This document shows, one piece after another, positions 60,372 through 64,000 of a DNA stretch of 64,000 bases. The position numbers and the translations under genes are program-made. Source of the DNA: Eucalyptus grandis (taxonomy: Eukaryota; Streptophyta; Magnoliopsida; Myrtales; Myrtaceae); assembly GCF_016545825.1 (NCBI RefSeq), contig NC_052615.1:31245088-31309087 (forward strand), given 5' to 3'. Position 1 is the first letter of the stretch, and each line of letters begins with the position of its first letter. The notes under the pieces were generated by a model, which was not told where the DNA came from, did no database searches, and saw only the letters and a list, made by a program, of their open reading frames with translations.

Positions 60372-62204
60372 ATGGATTTCTTGGTCTGGATTTTTTGCCT
60401 TTGCCTTCTCTGGGGCTTGTCTCAAGCTCTCTCCTTAATTGTAAAGGGAAGCAGAAGGTCTCCCTCCAACCTCCCACCTGGGCCACCGCCTCTTCCGGTC
60501 ATTGGCAACCTTCTCGAACTTGGAAACCTTCCCCACAAGTCTCTTGCCAAGCTAGCTCGCACTTATGGCCCCATAATCAAACTTCAGCTCGGCTTCGTAA
60601 CCACGGTCGTGATCTCTTCCCCGACGCTCGCCAAAGAAATCCTCCAAAGTCATGATGCTATCTTTGCAAATCGCACGACTCCCGATGCCATCACGGCCCA
60701 TGACCACCACCAACTCGGCTTGCCTTGGATACCCGTTTCGCCTCTCTTCCGAAACCTCAGGAAAATATACAACTCACACCTTTTATCCAGTAAGAAACTT
60801 GATTCCAACCAGCATCTTCGCAGCAAGAAAGTGCAAGAGCTCGTCGCTTATGTTGGAAAATGTGCACACAATGGTGACGTCGTTAATATTGGTGAGGCAG
60901 CTTTTAGGACTACTCTTAACTCTCTGTCTAACACAGTTTTCTCTTTGGACATGACGGACCCTTCAACTTCTGCCAGCGAGTTGAAGGAGGTCATGTGGCA
61001 AATCATGGCCGAGGTTGGAAAGCCTAACATTGCAGATTACTTTCCTGTGCTCAAGAAGATTGACCCACAGGGTTCGAAGCGGCGCACTGAGTTGTATTTC
61101 AGTAAGATGTTTGATATCTTCGATGGGCTTATCAAGCAAAGGTTGCAGCTGAGAACGCAGCCTGGTGCCACCACATGCAACGATGTTTTGGATGCTATTC
61201 TTGATGTCGTGGAAGATAAGAGCGAGGACCTGGACATCTCTCTAGTCAAGCATCTGTTTCTGGTAATCTGTTCTGACATTTGATTAGTCAAACGATCTTT
61301 GATTTGCATATGTCATCACTATATAACTATAGCAAGACCCGTGCGCCACATGAATATGATCTTCAGTAAGTGTATTTCGTGATTAGATAGTACTGAAAAG
61401 AAATCTAAAAACCATACTGAAGCAAACAGGTTGCTCTAATTTAGTTTCAGCTGTTAAGGACAATTACAAGTTTGATTTCACCTTAGTTGGAGCTTATGCT
61501 GAACTTAGGTTGGCTTCTTTTTCCCCACAAAATCATTCTCAATCAACCCTTCGTAAGTACTTATCGTGCTGTTATGTCTCTTGCCATGATGACAAAAGGA
61601 CTTTTTTGTTGCCGGAAGCGAAACCACTTCGAGTACTCTAGAGTGGGCAATGGGAGAACTACTGCGGAACCCGGAGAAGCTATTAAAAGCACAAACCGAG
61701 CTCCATCTCGTCATTGGAAAAGGCAAGAAGATCGAAGAAGTCGATATATCTCGCTTACCCTATTTGCAAGCCACCATAAAGGAAACTTTCCGAATGCACC
61801 CGCCAATTCCACTTCTTCTCCCTCGCAAAGCCGAAGCCGATACACAAGTAGGTGGTTTCACTATTCCAAAGGGTGCACAAGTGCTTATTAATGTATGGGC
61901 TATAGGAAGAGATCCTGCCTTTTGGGCCAGTCCCAATGACTTCATGCCGGAGAGATTTCTAGGATCCGACGTAGATGTCCGGGGACAGGACTTCGAGATC
62001 ATACCGTTTGGCGGCGGTAGACGGATTTGTCCGGGATTGCCACTGGCCACGAGAATGTTACATCTAATGCTGGGTTCGCTCCTTAACGCATTCAATTGGA
62101 GGCTCGAAGATGGTGTCACGGTTGAGAACATGAACATGGAAGACAAGTTCGGGATAACCGTACAACGGGCTCAACCTGTAAAAGCAGTGGCGGTACCGGC
62201 ATAA
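60372..62204 (+). CDS. Cytochrome P450, CYP76-type (geraniol 8-hydroxylase-like)
   Basis: A haem monooxygenase anchored in the ER membrane; CYP76 enzymes commonly hydroxylate monoterpenols and related compounds. Two exons, 60372-61262 and 61599-62204, with a 336-bp GT-AG intron (KHLFL|DFFVAG), give 498 aa. In order: N-terminal membrane anchor (about 3-24), proline hinge PPGPPP (35-40), I-helix AGSETT (302-307), KETFR (ExxR, Glu359/Arg362), PERF (414-417) and the haem loop PFGGGRRICPG with ligand Cys441. The C-helix reads LFRNLRK, with Phe126 in place of the usual Trp of WxxxR (Arg130 kept). The acceptor AAAAG is weak but restores the family sequence. No stop or shift is seen, so it looks functional. 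The substrate cannot be assigned. Upstream lies the W-box minisatellite. Confidence 0.93.
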
Positions 62205-62655
62205 CTCAAGCAAAAGTTTTATGTCATAATACGTGCTATGTGACGGTTACATAGAAAAATTATGAGACCATTCGTGTCGACACATTTCCTTTATGTGATT
62301 GTTTCTTTGCATGAAATCGTTGATCATTTATTGAAATGAATCTATATTGTATTCCTAGTTTTATTGCCTAAATTCAGGGTTGATGTTACAATCCATCGTT
62401 CAGTAACTTGCGTAATATAATCTCTTTGCTGGTAATTTGATGAGGAAATAGAATTTGTGCATTTGTAATTGATTAGCTTTGAAATTGAGGAAGACTAATT
62501 TGTCGCTGAAGAGATTGCAGAGTGAAAGGAACTTGCAAAAGATGACAAATTGTCCCTACATCATTTTCTTTTTTATCTTCTCCATTTCTTAGAAAATGTA
62601 CAAAAATAAAAATAAAAAAATCCTACACGTATTACATTGATACAAATTCAATCAT

Positions 62656-62659
<4 letters not shown>
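62205..62659. other. 3' flank of the P450 gene
   Basis: AT-rich, no gene. Probably contains the 3'UTR; no single clear poly(A) signal. Confidence 0.5.

Positions 62660-62693
<34 letters not shown>
62660..62693. repeat. AT microsatellite
   Basis: About 17 TA units followed by a T run, immediately before the duplicated block. Confidence 0.95.
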
Positions 62694-62701
<8 letters not shown>

Positions 62702-62715
62702 TAATTTTGTCTGGA

Positions 62716-63222
62716 ATTATCAACACCTTGGAGGCATGCGCTTCTTAAACACTACAACTGATCTAATGCTGAAGATTTAGGAGATTGGCATGTCAGTTAT
62801 GTTAAAAGTGCAGCGCATTTAGGATCGGTGAAAAACTTTCCTTAAATTGATGGAACTAAAAATTGCATAATAGTTTGGCTTTATCTACGGTTGCACCTTG
62901 AAATCTTTTTGCTTTGCAGACACTAGATGAACTGGCTCTTGATCTTCTCCAAAACCCATGAATCACATATTCAGACGTAAATAAGTTTTCAATCAAACCC
63001 AATGTTGTATTAGCACAAAGAAGCTTCATTTATCTCTAATGACAATTTCGGTATTGATTTGAGAGGAGAGATGAGTGAAGATCTAGTTTTTCTTCTAAAG
63101 TGGGGATTACTATAAAGCAAATGACTATTCAATTAAATCTAACTCGTTAGATTCAAACTATTAGTTTTCCTAAGTGGAGTCTAGCCATGCAGCAGAAGCT
63201 CTCAAAGTTCTTATCACTTACT
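62716..63222. repeat. Duplicated block, copy B (partner at 44412)
   Basis: Same orientation and order as 44412-44950, with scattered substitutions and a roughly 30-bp deletion near 62862. It ends where the TIR element at 63224 begins. Confidence 0.85.
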
Positions 63223-63223
63223 A

Positions 63224-64000
63224 GGGAAAATTACCAAAAAAGTCATAAACCTATTACAATTGTGCAAATTCAGTCATAAACTTATTTTTTTGACCAATTA
63301 AGTCCTAAACCTTTTATAATTGTTCCCGATCAATCCATCCGGCCAAAATTGGCCGGCCGGCGCCGACTTGGCAGCCGGTCGGCGTTAGCAAGTATTTTTA
63401 ATAATATTTTATTTAAAAAAAAAGATTATTATTATTTTTTTTTTTCTTTTTCTTTTTTTCCCTCCTCCCTCTTCCTCCCTCCTCCTTTCTTTGGCTCCGG
63501 CGACCGGCGGTTGGCGGGTCACCGGACCGAGGCGATCCGGTGGGCGAGCCCCCGCCGGGCCCGAGGCGATCCGGCGAGGTGAGCCCCCCACCGGATTTGG
63601 CAGGGCTCGCCTCACGGTCGCCCGCGAGGAGGCCTTGACAGACGCGATGGCGAGCCCCCCTCGCCGGATCTAGCGAGGGCTCGCCTCGCCCGGCGGGGAC
63701 TCACCGCCGCTCCGCCGAGCTGGGTGACGACGTCAACCAAGCGCTCGTGGAGATCGGTCGTCTAGCGGAGCCGCGGCTTAGGAACGGAGGTCAGCACGAG
63801 GCACGGGTCCCCCCGTGCCCGGGGCCCCCGCCGCCGCCGCCGCCGAAGTCGTCGGGGCCGATGAGCCCCTCGTGGGGCTGGATCAGCCTCGGGAACATCA
63901 ACCCCCCAAAACCCTAAGCAAAAAAGCTAACCCACCCACCGCCGCCGGACCGGACCGCCCCGCCGGCAAAACTGCCCCCGGAAAGAGCCCTAACCGCCGG
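63224..64000. mobile_element. Mutator-like TIR family member, cut by the window end
   Basis: The left end GGGAAAATTACCAAAAAAGT then CATAAACCTATTACAATTGT matches the ends at 34682. It is followed by CCGGCCAAAATTGGCCGGCC and CGGCGCCGACTTGGCA, an AT tract, a CT-rich tract and a very GC-rich core (from 63490) with GGCGAGCCCC repeats. The ORFs at 63349-63673 on both strands are by-products of the core. The right arm is outside the window. Confidence 0.7.

Overview
This window is eukaryotic nuclear DNA from a flowering plant, most likely a woody eudicot; I cannot name the species. Spliced genes with GT-AG introns, plant-specific gene families, nested LTR retrotransposons, tRNA-headed SINE sequence and abundant CT, AT and GA microsatellites all point that way. 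A run of 100 N (44304-44403) shows it is a draft or scaffolded assembly.

Four host genes look intact. (1) 13922-14937, minus: a three-exon bHLH transcription factor of the AtbHLH118/120/125/126 type. (2) 36135-42517, plus: an m6A-reader YTH-domain (DC-type) gene with a 5'UTR intron and eight coding exons, 397 aa. (3) 45633-47933, minus: an intronless secreted subtilase, with a frameshifted second subtilase 3' fragment beside the N gap (44056-44303). (4) 60372-62204, plus: a two-exon cytochrome P450 of the CYP76 type, 498 aa. The genes have unrelated functions; I see no operon-like or clear biosynthetic cluster logic.

Most of the rest is transposon debris. 1-7640 holds a Ty3/gypsy chromodomain remnant and a decayed minus-strand Copia element that was split by a 1.5-kb, almost fully palindromic Mutator-like foldback element (4211-5741). 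8461-10053 is a nest of two TIR-like elements with a SINE inside. 21549-31512 is an old plus-strand Copia element interrupted by a much younger minus-strand Copia (21917-29260, TSD GGGGC). 32687-33450 is a 5'-truncated LINE with a perfect 15-bp TSD. 52909-58495 is another young but coding-defective Copia (TSD AAAAG), itself sitting in older LTR-like sequence. A family of Mutator-like TIR elements recurs at 4211, 34682, 49476, 59065 and 63224.

Points that most deserve a second look are the giant foldback element, the recurring TIR family with 9-11-bp target duplications, a G-rich minisatellite carrying four W-boxes about 0.7 kb upstream of the P450 gene, and a roughly 0.5-kb duplicated block shared by the subtilase fragment (44.4 kb) and the P450 downstream region (62.7 kb). 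I found no clear previously undescribed multi-gene system.
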